Source: an uncultured Eubacteriales bacterium
Lineage (GTDB): Bacteria > Bacillota > Clostridia > Oscillospirales > Oscillospiraceae
NCBI GenBank assembly: GCA_900545815.1
Contig: URAM01000007.1
Location: 1 to 64,000 of the forward strand
DNA: 64,000 nucleotides
Direction: 5' to 3'
Of the stretch, positions 15,271 through 23,938 are shown one piece after another. Under the pieces are notes generated by a model that saw only the letters and a program-made list of their open reading frames with translations, made no database searches and had not been told where the DNA came from. Each line of letters opens with the position of its first letter. The first letter of the stretch is position 1. A program made the translations under genes and the position numbers.

Positions 15271-18200
15271 GCTGACCAGAGAACAACAGGCGGTGGTGTC
15301 CACACGAGGGGGACAATTATTGGTGTCCGCCGCAGCGGGGTCCGGCAAGACCTTCGTGCTGGTGCAGCGGCTGTTAGACCGAGTGCTGCGGGAAGGGCTG
15401 AACGTAGACCAGTTCTTGATGATCACCTTCACCAAGGCGGCAGCGGCCGAGCTGCGGGGCAAAATCTTGTCCGCCATCCAGAAGGCGCTGCGAGAGCAGC
15501 CGGACAACGCCCACCTGAGACGGCAGGCCACTCTCATCTACCGCACCCAGATCTCCACCATCCACGCCTTCTGCTCCCGCCTCCTGCGGGAGAGCAGCGC
15601 CCAGCTGAACCTGGATCCGGACTTCCGGCTCATGGACGATGGGGAAGCGGGGCTGCTGCGGCAGCTGACCTTGGAGCGGGTGTTGGAGGATGCCTACCAG
15701 CACTTGGATGAGGGGAACTTCTCCGTCCTGGTGGACTCCATGTCCGCCGGACGGGATGACAGGCGGCTGCGGGAGATGATCTTGGACATCCATGGCCGCA
15801 TCCAGAGCCACCCAGATCCGGCACGCTGGCTGCGGGAACAGGATGCAGTGTTCCAGTTCGCAGGCGTCGCCGATGTGGCTCAGACCGCCTGGGGCAAGCT
15901 GCTGTTGGAGGACACCCGAGAGTTGGCCACCTTCTGGCGAGGACAGATGATGGGGGCGGTGGAAGCCATGGCCGCAGACCCAGAGTTGGAGAGCGCCTAC
16001 GGGGACAGCTTTCGGGGCACTGTGGTGGGGCTGGACGAGCTCATCGCCGCTACCGATCAGGGGTGGGACGCTGCCGCCGCCTGTGCCGCTGTGCCCTTCC
16101 CCAAGCTGAAAGCCTCTCGGAAGATACAGGACAAGGGGCTGCAAGAGCGGGTGAAAACCCTGCGGGAGCAGTGCAAAAAGAAGCTGGCGTCCCTGACCGA
16201 CCGGTTCGCCGGAGACAGCGCCGCTCTGCTGGGCGACTTGCGGACGGTGAGCGTGCCGGTGCGGGAGCTGTTCCGGATGGTGCAGACCTTCGAGGAGGCG
16301 TATCAGCAGGCCAAACGGCGGCGAAAAGCCTTGGATTTCAACGATTTGGAGCACTTCACCGCCCACGCCCTGGTGGATGACCAGGGGCAGCCAACCCCCC
16401 TGGCCAAGCAGTGGCGGGACGCCTTTGTAGAAGTGATGGTGGACGAGTACCAGGACACCAATGCCGTCCAGAACGTCATTTTTGACGCCCTCACTGACGG
16501 GGGCAAGCACTTGTTCCAAGTGGGGGACGTGAAGCAGTCCATCTATCGGTTCCGGCTGGCCGACCCGAGCATCTTCCTGCACAAATTTGACACTTTTGCC
16601 CGTCCTGACAGCGCCCAGCCCGGCGACCCACAGGTGCTGGTGCTGTCCAAAAACTTCCGCTCCCGTCCCAGCGTGTTGGAGGCGGTGAATTTCATCTTCG
16701 AGCACATCATGACCCCCTCCTTCGGCGAGATCGCCTACACCGAGGAACAAAGATTGTACCCCGGCATGGAGTTCCCAGAACACCTCAACGACCGGACGGA
16801 GCTGAACGTGGTGGACTTGGGGCAGGTGGAGCAGGAGGAGGACGCGGTGTCCCTGTCCAAAGACCAGGCGGAAGCCTATTTTGTGGCGGGACGGGTGAGA
16901 CAGCTCCTGGACGAGCCGTTTATGGTCACCCACGGGGTGGACTTGCGCTGCGTCCGGCCGGAGGACATCGCCATTTTGTATCGCTCCCCCAACAAGGTGC
17001 TGCTCCACCTGACCAAGGCGCTGGATGAGGCACAGGTGCCCTGGCAGCTGGCGGGAGAGGAGGACTTTTTCCACTCCACCGAGGTGCGGGTGGCGCTGGC
17101 CTTTTTGCAGGTCATCGACAACCCACGGGAGGACGTGCCCCTCATCGCCGTCCTCCGCTCTCCGGTCTACGGCTTCACCGGCGACCAGCTGGCACTGCTC
17201 CGTGCCCACTGTCCGGAGGGAGACTTTTATCAATGCGTCCAGCACGGGGCGGAGTCCGGCGATTCGGCCTGTGTGGACTTTTTGGATGAGCTGAACCGCC
17301 TGCGCCTGCTGGCGCCGGACTTGTCTGCCGCTCAGCTACTGTGGGAGCTGTACGATCGCACCGGCCTGTTGGGCATCTTTGGGTCTATGGCTGGTGGACA
17401 GCGGCGGCAGGAAAACCTGCTGGCCTTCTACCAGTACACCCGCAGCTGCCAGAGCAGAGGACACGCAGGGCTGTTCGACTTTGTGCGAGATTTGCGCCGT
17501 GTCCTGGAGCAGGGCAGCAAGCTCCCCGGCGTGCCGGGACGGCAGGGACGGGGAGTGCAGATCATGTCCATCCACAAATCCAAGGGATTGGAGTTCCCCG
17601 TGGTGGTGCTGGCGGGGCTGTCCCGAAAGTGTAACAAGGCGGATGAGATGGCGCCCATGCTCTTTCATCCCAAGTTGGGCGTTGGCCCCAAGGGGCTGGA
17701 TCCGGAACTGCGGGTGGAGTTCCCCACCCTGGCGCGGCAGGCGGTGCAGTTACAGCTGGACAAGGAGATGAAGGCGGAGGAATTGCGCCTGCTCTATGTG
17801 GCCATGACCCGGGCAAAGGACAAGCTGATTTTGGTCATGACCCTGCCCAACGCCGCCAAGACCATCGCAAGCCTCCTGCCCAACGCTGGTGCTCATCCCG
17901 ACCCACGCACCCTGTTCCAGCGGGACTCGGTGGGCGAATGGATGCTGCTGCCCATCCTGGCACGGGCGGATGCGGAGGAGCTGTGGGGCATCCAGACACC
18001 GGAGCACATCCTCCAACCTGCCGACCACTGGGACATTTTCTGTCATCGCCCCAGCCAACCGGAAGGCTTGGGAGGGGAGCATGACGCAGAACCCACAGAG
18101 GAAACGCCGGAACCCGACCTGTCCTGGCTGACCTGGCACTACCCCGACCCCATCCTGTCCCAGCTGCCCTCCAAGGTCACGGCCACCCAGATGAAAGGCC

Positions 18201-18808
18201 GCCTGCTGGACGCCGAAGCGGCGGAGGAGACGGGCACCAGCGCCCCCTGGCAAGGGGAATTCGCCCGTCCTCGGTTCGAACAGGCGCAGCGGGGCGTGAC
18301 CCCCGCCCAGCGGGGCAGCGCTATGCACTGCGTGATGGAGCAGATCGACCTGGATGAGGCGGTAGAGGAAAGGACGGTCAAGCAGGAAGTCCAACGGCTG
18401 GTGGACGGCGGCTGGCTGACGCCGGCGCAGGGAAAATCAGTGAACGCCGCCCAGATCGCCGCCTTTTGGGCGTCCGATTGGGGCTGGCAGGCGCGGATGG
18501 CGTCTGATCTGCGTCGAGAGTTCAAGTTCTCCACCCTCATGCCCGCCAGCCGCTACCATCCGGACGCACCGGAAGGGGAGACGATGCTGCTGCAAGGCGT
18601 GGTGGACTGCTGCTTCACCGGCGGGGACGGCCTGACGGTCATCGACTTCAAGACCGACCGAGTGACGCTGGAGACGGCGGAGGAGCGTGCCCAGTTCTAT
18701 CAGGGGCAGGTGGAACTATACAGCCAGGCGCTGACGGCACTGACTGGAACGCCAGTGGTGCATAAGGTGCTGTGGTTTTTCGCCCTGGGACGAGGATTTG
18801 AGGTGTGA
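15260..18808 (+). CDS. addA: ATP-dependent helicase/nuclease subunit A
   Basis: UvrD-type helicase and nuclease subunit of AddAB (1182 aa). Walker A is AAAGSGKT (residues 24-31), Walker B is VDEYQDTN near 396, and helicase motif VI is LLYVAMTRAKDKL. The C-terminal RecB-type nuclease ends with VIDFKTDRV near residue 1130, upstream GVVDCCF supplying the first acidic residue. The ATG at 15260 gives the usual N-terminus; GGAAAGGGGG is upstream, inside addB. A near-consensus promoter for rpmE lies right after the stop, so the operon likely ends here, although I see no strong terminator. Confidence 0.96.
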   Translation: MAVELTREQQAVVSTRGGQLLVSAAAGSGKTFVLVQRLLDRVLREGLNVDQFLMITFTKAAAAELRGKILSAIQKALREQPDNAHLRRQATLIYRTQISTIHAFCSRLLRESSAQLNLDPDFRLMDDGEAGLLRQLTLERVLEDAYQHLDEGNFSVLVDSMSAGRDDRRLREMILDIHGRIQSHPDPARWLREQDAVFQFAGVADVAQTAWGKLLLEDTRELATFWRGQMMGAVEAMAADPELESAYGDSFRGTVVGLDELIAATDQGWDAAAACAAVPFPKLKASRKIQDKGLQERVKTLREQCKKKLASLTDRFAGDSAALLGDLRTVSVPVRELFRMVQTFEEAYQQAKRRRKALDFNDLEHFTAHALVDDQGQPTPLAKQWRDAFVEVMVDEYQDTNAVQNVIFDALTDGGKHLFQVGDVKQSIYRFRLADPSIFLHKFDTFARPDSAQPGDPQVLVLSKNFRSRPSVLEAVNFIFEHIMTPSFGEIAYTEEQRLYPGMEFPEHLNDRTELNVVDLGQVEQEEDAVSLSKDQAEAYFVAGRVRQLLDEPFMVTHGVDLRCVRPEDIAILYRSPNKVLLHLTKALDEAQVPWQLAGEEDFFHSTEVRVALAFLQVIDNPREDVPLIAVLRSPVYGFTGDQLALLRAHCPEGDFYQCVQHGAESGDSACVDFLDELNRLRLLAPDLSAAQLLWELYDRTGLLGIFGSMAGGQRRQENLLAFYQYTRSCQSRGHAGLFDFVRDLRRVLEQGSKLPGVPGRQGRGVQIMSIHKSKGLEFPVVVLAGLSRKCNKADEMAPMLFHPKLGVGPKGLDPELRVEFPTLARQAVQLQLDKEMKAEELRLLYVAMTRAKDKLILVMTLPNAAKTIASLLPNAGAHPDPRTLFQRDSVGEWMLLPILARADAEELWGIQTPEHILQPADHWDIFCHRPSQPEGLGGEHDAEPTEETPEPDLSWLTWHYPDPILSQLPSKVTATQMKGRLLDAEAAEETGTSAPWQGEFARPRFEQAQRGVTPAQRGSAMHCVMEQIDLDEAVEERTVKQEVQRLVDGGWLTPAQGKSVNAAQIAAFWASDWGWQARMASDLRREFKFSTLMPASRYHPDAPEGETMLLQGVVDCCFTGGDGLTVIDFKTDRVTLETAEERAQFYQGQVELYSQALTALTGTPVVHKVLWFFALGRGFEV

Positions 18809-18833
18809 CAGCTGGAAAAAACGGAAAAAGTGG

Positions 18834-18862
18834 TTGCAATGACGGCAGATTTGTGGTAAAAT
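18834..18862 (+). promoter_or_regulatory. Promoter of rpmE
   Basis: TTGCAA (18834-18839), 17 bases, TAAAAT (18857-18862), about 80 bases before the gene. Confidence 0.8.
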
Positions 18863-18942
18863 ATCAACCGTTCACGTGGTGTCCAACAAGGAGTGGGCAT
18901 CGGGCGTGTTCAATCTGAGTTGTTCGAAAGAGGTGAACAATT

Positions 18943-19146
18943 ATGAAGGCAGGTATTCATCCCGATTACCAGCAGACCACCATCCGTTGTGCTTGTGGTG
19001 CGGTCTATCCCACCGGTTCCACCAAGAAGGACATCCGTGTTGAAGTTTGTGCCAAGTGCCATCCTTTCTTCACCGGCAAGCAGAAGGTCGTCGATACCGG
19101 CGGTCGTGTCAGCCGCTTCAACAAGAAGTACGGTCTGGACAAGTAA
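18943..19146 (+). CDS. rpmE: 50S ribosomal protein L31 (zinc-binding form)
   Basis: Ribosomal large-subunit protein, 67 aa, starting [10 protein letters not shown]. It is the zinc-binding (C+) form: cysteines at 16, 18, 36 and 39 (CAC and CAKC). The zinc-free alternative L31 is not seen in the window. AAAGAGGTGAAC is the SD. Transcribed alone, with promoter and terminator. Confidence 0.97.
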   Translation: MKAGIHPDYQQTTIRCACGAVYPTGSTKKDIRVEVCAKCHPFFTGKQKVVDTGGRVSRFNKKYGLDK

Positions 19147-19154
19147 GACGAGCA

Positions 19155-19197
19155 ATAAAAGCGTCTGCGTTTCATCATTACGCAGGCGCTTTTTTCG
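19155..19197 (+). terminator. Terminator after rpmE
   Basis: AAAAGCGTCTGCGT / ACGCAGGCGCTTTT stem with one G-T pair and a T run. Confidence 0.9.
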
Positions 19198-19278
19198 TTG
19201 CCTGTCGGGTATCTTTTTCCCAGTTGGTATATTATAATGAATGTGTAAATGGATTGATTTGAAAGGAGCCTGATTCTG

Positions 19279-19785
19279 ATGTTACAGAAAATCGACCCCA
19301 AGACCCTCACCGTGAACCCCTTCACCCTCATTGGCGACCAGTGGATGCTTATCACCGCCGGTACGCCGGAGCACTGCAATACTATGACCGCCAGCTGGGG
19401 CGGCGTAGGCGTCCTATGGGCGGAGCCTTCCGCCACCTGCTATATCCGTCCCCAGCGCTATACCAAGGAGTTCGTGGACAACAGCGACTATTTCACCCTC
19501 TGCTTCTTCGATGAGTCCTATCGCAAGGCGCTGAACCTGTGCGGCAGCACCTCTGGACGGGATGTGGATAAGATCAAGGAGTGTGGCTTCACCGTCCAGG
19601 CTGGGGCAGGCAACGCCCCCTATTTCGCCGAGGCAGAGCTGGTGCTGGTGTGCAAAAAGCGGTACGCCCAGCTCATGCAGCCGGAGTGCTTCACCGACAA
19701 GACCATTGACGGGAAGTTTTATCCCCAGAAGGACTATCATGTGATGTATATCGGCCAGATTGTAGAGGCATATCAGAAAGGATAA
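19279..19785 (+). CDS. Flavin reductase-like, FMN-binding split-barrel protein
   Basis: A 168-aa protein of the flavin reductase-like family (FMN-binding split barrel). Typical features are the N-terminal substrate segment NTMTASWGGVGVLWAEP, then RPQRYTKEFVDNSDYFTLCFF, matching the family pattern in which flavin is held between two barrel subunits. Members reduce flavins or act as pyridoxamine oxidase-like enzymes; the substrate cannot be told from sequence. SD GAAAGGAGCCTG is strong. The hflX start follows three bases after its stop, so the two are co-transcribed; no functional link between them is known to me. Confidence 0.85.
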   Translation: MLQKIDPKTLTVNPFTLIGDQWMLITAGTPEHCNTMTASWGGVGVLWAEPSATCYIRPQRYTKEFVDNSDYFTLCFFDESYRKALNLCGSTSGRDVDKIKECGFTVQAGAGNAPYFAEAELVLVCKKRYAQLMQPECFTDKTIDGKFYPQKDYHVMYIGQIVEAYQKG

Positions 19786-19788
19786 TCT

Positions 19789-21081
19789 ATGACCGAGTGT
19801 ACTTGGAAGGAAGAAAAACGCAATCGGGCGGTGCTGGTGGGCTTGAACGCCTACAGCCTGTCCGCGGAAGATAACGCCACGGAAACCACCCTGGAAGAAC
19901 TGGCCGCCCTGCTGGAAACGGCAGGGGGGGAGTGCGTGGGGGTGGTACTCCAGAACAAGGACAAGCCGGACGCCCGTACCTTTATCGGCGAAGGCAAGGT
20001 GGACGAGGTGCGGGAGCTGGCACAGGCGGTGGAGGCTGACCTGGTGGTGTTCGACAACGAGATCTCTCCCGCTCAGGTGCGGGTTCTGACCGAGGACATC
20101 GGCATCCAGGTCATGGATCGGGCTGGCCTGATTTTGGACATCTTCGCCCAGCGGGCACGGACGAAAGAAGGCCGCTTGCAGGTGGCGCTGGCGCAGTATA
20201 AATACCTGCTCCCCCGACTGACTGGTATGTGGGGACACCTGGTGCGCCAGACCGCCTCCGGCGGCAAATCTCCCATCGGCACCCGTGGCCCCGGCGAGAC
20301 CCAGTTGGAGACCGACCGCCGGCACATCCGCCGGAAGATTCAAAAGCTGGAGGAGGATTTGAAGGATGTCCGTCGTGTCCGCGCTGTCCAGCGGGATCGG
20401 CGCATCAAGAACGAGGTGCCGGTGGTGGCCATCGTGGGTTACACCAACGCAGGCAAGTCCACCCTCCTGAACCACCTGACCGGCAGTGACATCCCCGCCA
20501 ACAACCGGCTCTTTGACACCCTGGACACCACCACTCGGACGTTGGAGATCTCCGATACCTGTACCGTCCTTCTGTCCGACACCGTTGGCTTCATCCGCAA
20601 GCTGCCCCACCAGCTGGTGGAGGCGTTCAAGGCCACCCTGGAAGAATTGAAGTACGCTGACCTGCTGCTCCACGTCATTGACGCCAGCAACGAGGAGTGG
20701 CGCACCCAGGCGGACGTGGTGGAAAAGCTCATCCGAGAGCTGGGGGCGGAGCAGACGCCCCGTATCGACGTGTTCAACAAGTGCGACTGCCTCCAGGCGG
20801 ACATCCTGCCCCACGGCGACCGCATCGTGTCCATTTCCGCCAAGACCGGCGAGGGACTGGACAAGCTCATGGAGGCCATCGGCAAGGAGCTGGACGAGGG
20901 CTCCAAGCAGGTGCTGCTCTCCCTGCCCTATGACAAGGGAGGCGTTCTGGATATGCTCTACCGAGAGGCCAAGGTGGACAGCGTGGAGTACGGGGAGACT
21001 ATCCTGGTGCAGACCACCTGCACGCCTAAGGTGCTGGGGCTGGTGAACCAGTATGTGGTGGAGCAAAAGAGTTCCGATTAA
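19789..21081 (+). CDS. hflX: Ribosome-associated GTPase HflX
   Basis: GTPase that binds 50S subunits and rescues stalled or heat-damaged ribosomes. The 430-aa protein has the N-terminal HflX domain, the glycine-rich linker (GGKSPIGTRGPGETQLETDR) and a GTPase domain with G1 GYTNAGKST (about 217-225), G3 DTVGFIRKLPHQL and G4 NKCD. The C-terminal region is of normal length. The ATG lies three bases after the flavin-reductase stop; GAAAGGATAATCT serves as SD. Confidence 0.95.
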   Translation: MTECTWKEEKRNRAVLVGLNAYSLSAEDNATETTLEELAALLETAGGECVGVVLQNKDKPDARTFIGEGKVDEVRELAQAVEADLVVFDNEISPAQVRVLTEDIGIQVMDRAGLILDIFAQRARTKEGRLQVALAQYKYLLPRLTGMWGHLVRQTASGGKSPIGTRGPGETQLETDRRHIRRKIQKLEEDLKDVRRVRAVQRDRRIKNEVPVVAIVGYTNAGKSTLLNHLTGSDIPANNRLFDTLDTTTRTLEISDTCTVLLSDTVGFIRKLPHQLVEAFKATLEELKYADLLLHVIDASNEEWRTQADVVEKLIRELGAEQTPRIDVFNKCDCLQADILPHGDRIVSISAKTGEGLDKLMEAIGKELDEGSKQVLLSLPYDKGGVLDMLYREAKVDSVEYGETILVQTTCTPKVLGLVNQYVVEQKSSD

Positions 21082-21120
21082 CAGCATAATGTGGAAAAAA
21101 CGAAACTTTTCCCAACATAA

Positions 21121-21171
21121 AACGGCATGGTTTGATGCAGGCTAACGGCAGGAAAACCATGTCGTTTTTTT
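21121..21171 (+). terminator. Terminator after hflX
   Basis: AACGGCATGGTTT / AAACCATGTCGTT arms with one G-T pair, a 20-base loop and a run of seven T. Confidence 0.8.
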
Positions 21172-21197
21172 AGTTTTGAGGAAAGGAAGGGATGACG

Positions 21198-22580
21198 ATG
21201 CTCCAATCCCTGACCCGTCGCACCCGCATTCGAGCGGCAACCTATCTCACCGCCGCCTTCGTCCTGCTGGCGGGCACCATCATGCAGCAAAATGCCCAGC
21301 TCATCCAGTACCAACGGCTCACCGCCAACAGCTACACCCATGCCTTTTCCGAGTTGACCGCCAGCGTCCAGCGCATGAGCACCAGCCTGGAAAAGCAGAC
21401 CTGCACCACCTCTCCCACCCAGATTGCCGCCTTGGGGGCGGAAATTTATGGCCAAGCCCAGGCCGCTCAGCAGGCCATTGGCGAGCTGCCCTACGCCTAT
21501 GTGGAGCTGACCCAGACGGCGTCCTTTGTCTCCAAAGTGGGGGACTACGCCCAGGCGCTGGCACGCTCTGCCGCCACCCAGGGGGGCTATACCGGCGACC
21601 AGTTGGAGACGGTGAAAGCCCTCTCCAAAGCCTCCCGCCAGCTGTCCCAGACGCTGGACAAGCTGGAACAGCAGGTCTATAACGGCGAGACCGCCCTGGA
21701 GGACTTGACCGCCGTGGAACAGCGTCTCAACGGCACCCAGAGCGCACGGAGCTTGGGCGCCCAGACCGGCGAGAGCCGTTTCCAGACCGTGGAAACGGAT
21801 TTTCCGGAACTGCCCACCTTGATTTACGATGGCCCCTTCTCCGACAGCCTCCAGTCCAAAGCCAAACCCGGCCTGGAAGGCTTGCAGGAGGTCACCCGTG
21901 CCAGCGCAAGGGAGAACGCAGCCCAGTTCGTAGGCGTCAGCGCCCAGGCGCTGGAGCCCATGGAGCCCATCGCCGGCGACCTGCCCGCTTGGGTGTTCCG
22001 CTTGCAGGGGGAGAAGGGGAGCTGTACCATTCGGGTGACCAAAGCAGGCGGCAAGGTCATCGCCATGCTGGCTTCCCGCCCTGTTGCGGAAGCAGCCATC
22101 TCCCAGAAAGAAGCCGTCCAGCGCGCCAAAACATTTTTGGAACAGCACGGCTTTACCGACCTGACCGAACATTATTATAGTGAAGCGGACGGCACCCTGA
22201 CCGTCAATTTCGCCGCCATGCAGGATGGCGTCCTCCTCTACCCAGACCTCATCAAAGTGGAAGTAGCCATGGACATCGGGGACGTGGTGGGCTTCGAGGG
22301 GGAAAACTACCTGACCCACCATGTAAAACGGGACAGCGCCGCCTTGAAAGCCACCATCACGGAGGAACAAGCCCGAAAGATCGTCTCGCCCGCCCTGACC
22401 ATCCAGAGCGCCCGCCTGGCTCTCATCCCCACACCGGGAGAGGAGGAAGTGCTGTGCTGGGAATACACCTGCCAGACCAACGAGGGACGGCGGTGTATGG
22501 TGTATGTGAACGGACAGACGGGGACGGAGGAGAAGATTTTGCTGTTGATCGAGGATGAGAGCGGGACGTTGGTGCAGTGA
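21198..22580 (+). CDS. ypeB: Germination protein YpeB
   Basis: Spore protein that in Bacillus localises and stabilises the cortex-lytic enzyme SleB. The 460-aa product has one N-terminal membrane segment (about residues 13-30, AATYLTAAFVLLAG), the long helical YpeB region with VQRMSTSLEK and the repeated PepSY-type domains in the C-terminal half (EAVQRAKTFLEQHGF, KIVSPALTIQSARLALIPT). The ATG at 21198 is preferred over 21192 because GAAAGGAAGG then lies 7 bases away instead of 1. sleB, normally adjacent, is not next to it. It is evidence that the organism forms endospores. Confidence 0.9.
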   Translation: MLQSLTRRTRIRAATYLTAAFVLLAGTIMQQNAQLIQYQRLTANSYTHAFSELTASVQRMSTSLEKQTCTTSPTQIAALGAEIYGQAQAAQQAIGELPYAYVELTQTASFVSKVGDYAQALARSAATQGGYTGDQLETVKALSKASRQLSQTLDKLEQQVYNGETALEDLTAVEQRLNGTQSARSLGAQTGESRFQTVETDFPELPTLIYDGPFSDSLQSKAKPGLEGLQEVTRASARENAAQFVGVSAQALEPMEPIAGDLPAWVFRLQGEKGSCTIRVTKAGGKVIAMLASRPVAEAAISQKEAVQRAKTFLEQHGFTDLTEHYYSEADGTLTVNFAAMQDGVLLYPDLIKVEVAMDIGDVVGFEGENYLTHHVKRDSAALKATITEEQARKIVSPALTIQSARLALIPTPGEEEVLCWEYTCQTNEGRRCMVYVNGQTGTEEKILLLIEDESGTLVQ

Positions 22581-22586
22581 AGTGCG

Positions 22587-22750
22587 TTTTGCCGCCTCCC
22601 CTTACACAGGGGAGGCGGCATGCAGTGCCGGAGGGGTTGCCCGTTGAGCGTAGGGCGTGGGAAAGTGTGTTTTCCTTTTTGTACTGCGTGGTCGGCAATC
22701 CCTCAGTCAGCTGCGCTGACAGCTCCCTTTGCACAAGAGAGCCGTTGGGT
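22587..22750 (+). repeat. REP/MITE-like intergenic repeat with strong hairpins
   Basis: A 12-pair perfect hairpin GCCGCCTCCCCT-TACAC-AGGGGAGGCGGC (22591-22619) right after ypeB can act as terminator. About 85 bases later comes CCCTCAGTCAGCTGCGCTGA with the inner hairpin GTCAGC-TGC-GCTGAC (22706-22720) and CTCCCTTTGCACAAGAGAG. From memory, intergenic sequences of this type recur in gut Clostridia genomes; within this window it is single copy. No gene in 22581-22918. Confidence 0.65.
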
Positions 22751-22820
22751 GGGAGGCGAAAAGAACCCTTCCACTCCGTAATTTTCCCTATAAAACTTTG
22801 ACATTTTTTTCACAACTTTA

Positions 22821-22849
22821 TTGCAATCTTTGTATAAACATGATAAACT
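22821..22849 (+). promoter_or_regulatory. Promoter of trpS
   Basis: TTGCAA (22821-22826), 17 bases, TAAACT (22844-22849). The leader is only about 65 bases and has no T-box. Confidence 0.65.
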
Positions 22850-22918
22850 GACCTAGCGTAATAAAATACCCTGCCTATGGGCTTTTGCCCTGGGGAAAGG
22901 GAAGAAGGTCGTGTTTAC

Positions 22919-23917
22919 ATGGATGAAAAAAAAGTCATGCTTTCCGGTATCCAGCCCAGCGGTGATCTGACCCTCGGCTCTTACTTGGGTGCCATCAAGA
23001 ATTGGGCGGAACGGGCGGAAGCCTTTGACTGTTACTATTTTATGGCGGATCTGCACACCATCACCGTGCGTCAGACTCCCGCTGACCTGCGCCGGCGCAC
23101 CGTGGAGCAGCTGGCGCAGTACATTGCCTGCGGCCTGGATCCGGAACAGAACACCCTGTTCATCCAGAGCCATGTCCCCCAGCACACCCAGCTGAGCTGG
23201 GTGCTCAGCTGCTACACCATGTTCGGGGAGCTGTCCCGGATGACCCAGTTCAAGGACAAGAGCGCCAAGAACGCCGACAACATCAACGCAGGTCTGTTCA
23301 CCTACCCCTGCCTGATGGCCGCTGACATCCTGCTCTACCAGCCGGACTATGTGCCCGTGGGTGAGGATCAGAAGCAGCATGTGGAGCTGACTCGTGACAT
23401 CGCCCACCGGTTCAACACCCTCTACGGCGATGTGTTCAAGATGCCCGAACCCTACATCGGCAAGATCGGCGCCCGGGTCATGAGCCTGACCAGTCCGGAG
23501 AACAAGATGTCCAAGTCGGACAAGGACCCCCATGGCTGCGTCTACCTGATGGACAAGCCGGAGGTCATCTTAAAGAAGTTCAAGCGTGCCGTCACTGACA
23601 GCGAGACCTGCGTCCGCTATGATCCGGCCAACAAGCCCGGCATTGCCAATCTCATGCAGATCTATTCCGCCGCCACCGGCGCGGACTTTGCCGCCATCGA
23701 ACGGGAATTTGAAGGCCGCGGCTACGGCGACTTCAAGACCGCCGTGGGCGAGTCTGTGGTGGAGCTGTGCCGTCCCATCCGGGAGGAAGCCAACCGTCTG
23801 CTCCAGGACAAGGCGTACCTGGAGTCTGTCTACCGTGCCGGCGCCGAAAAGGCCGGCTACATCGCCAACAAGACCCTGCGCAAGGTCTATAAGAAAGTGG
23901 GTTTTGTTGCCCGATAA
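22919..23917 (+). CDS. trpS: Tryptophanyl-tRNA synthetase
   Basis: Charges tRNA(Trp). The 332-aa class I synthetase starts MDEKKVMLSGIQPSGDLTLG, with the HIGH-like motif in the first 25 residues, and has NKMSKSDKD near residue 195. GEDQKQHVELTRDIA is the tryptophan-pocket segment. The ATG at 22919 has GAAGAAGGTCGTG upstream; the frame continues 14 codons upstream but through the expected leader. No tRNA-responsive leader is seen, unlike many Firmicutes trpS genes. Confidence 0.96.
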   Translation: MDEKKVMLSGIQPSGDLTLGSYLGAIKNWAERAEAFDCYYFMADLHTITVRQTPADLRRRTVEQLAQYIACGLDPEQNTLFIQSHVPQHTQLSWVLSCYTMFGELSRMTQFKDKSAKNADNINAGLFTYPCLMAADILLYQPDYVPVGEDQKQHVELTRDIAHRFNTLYGDVFKMPEPYIGKIGARVMSLTSPENKMSKSDKDPHGCVYLMDKPEVILKKFKRAVTDSETCVRYDPANKPGIANLMQIYSAATGADFAAIEREFEGRGYGDFKTAVGESVVELCRPIREEANRLLQDKAYLESVYRAGAEKAGYIANKTLRKVYKKVGFVAR

Positions 23918-23938
23918 TTGGTGAAGGAGTGATCCTCT

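Noticed and set aside
15374..17245. 623-residue minus-strand frame opposite addA
   Set aside because: Antisense shadow of addA produced by codon bias; no SD, no domain.
22850..22918. T-box for trpS
   Set aside because: The leader is about 65 bases and lacks the conserved T-box sequence.
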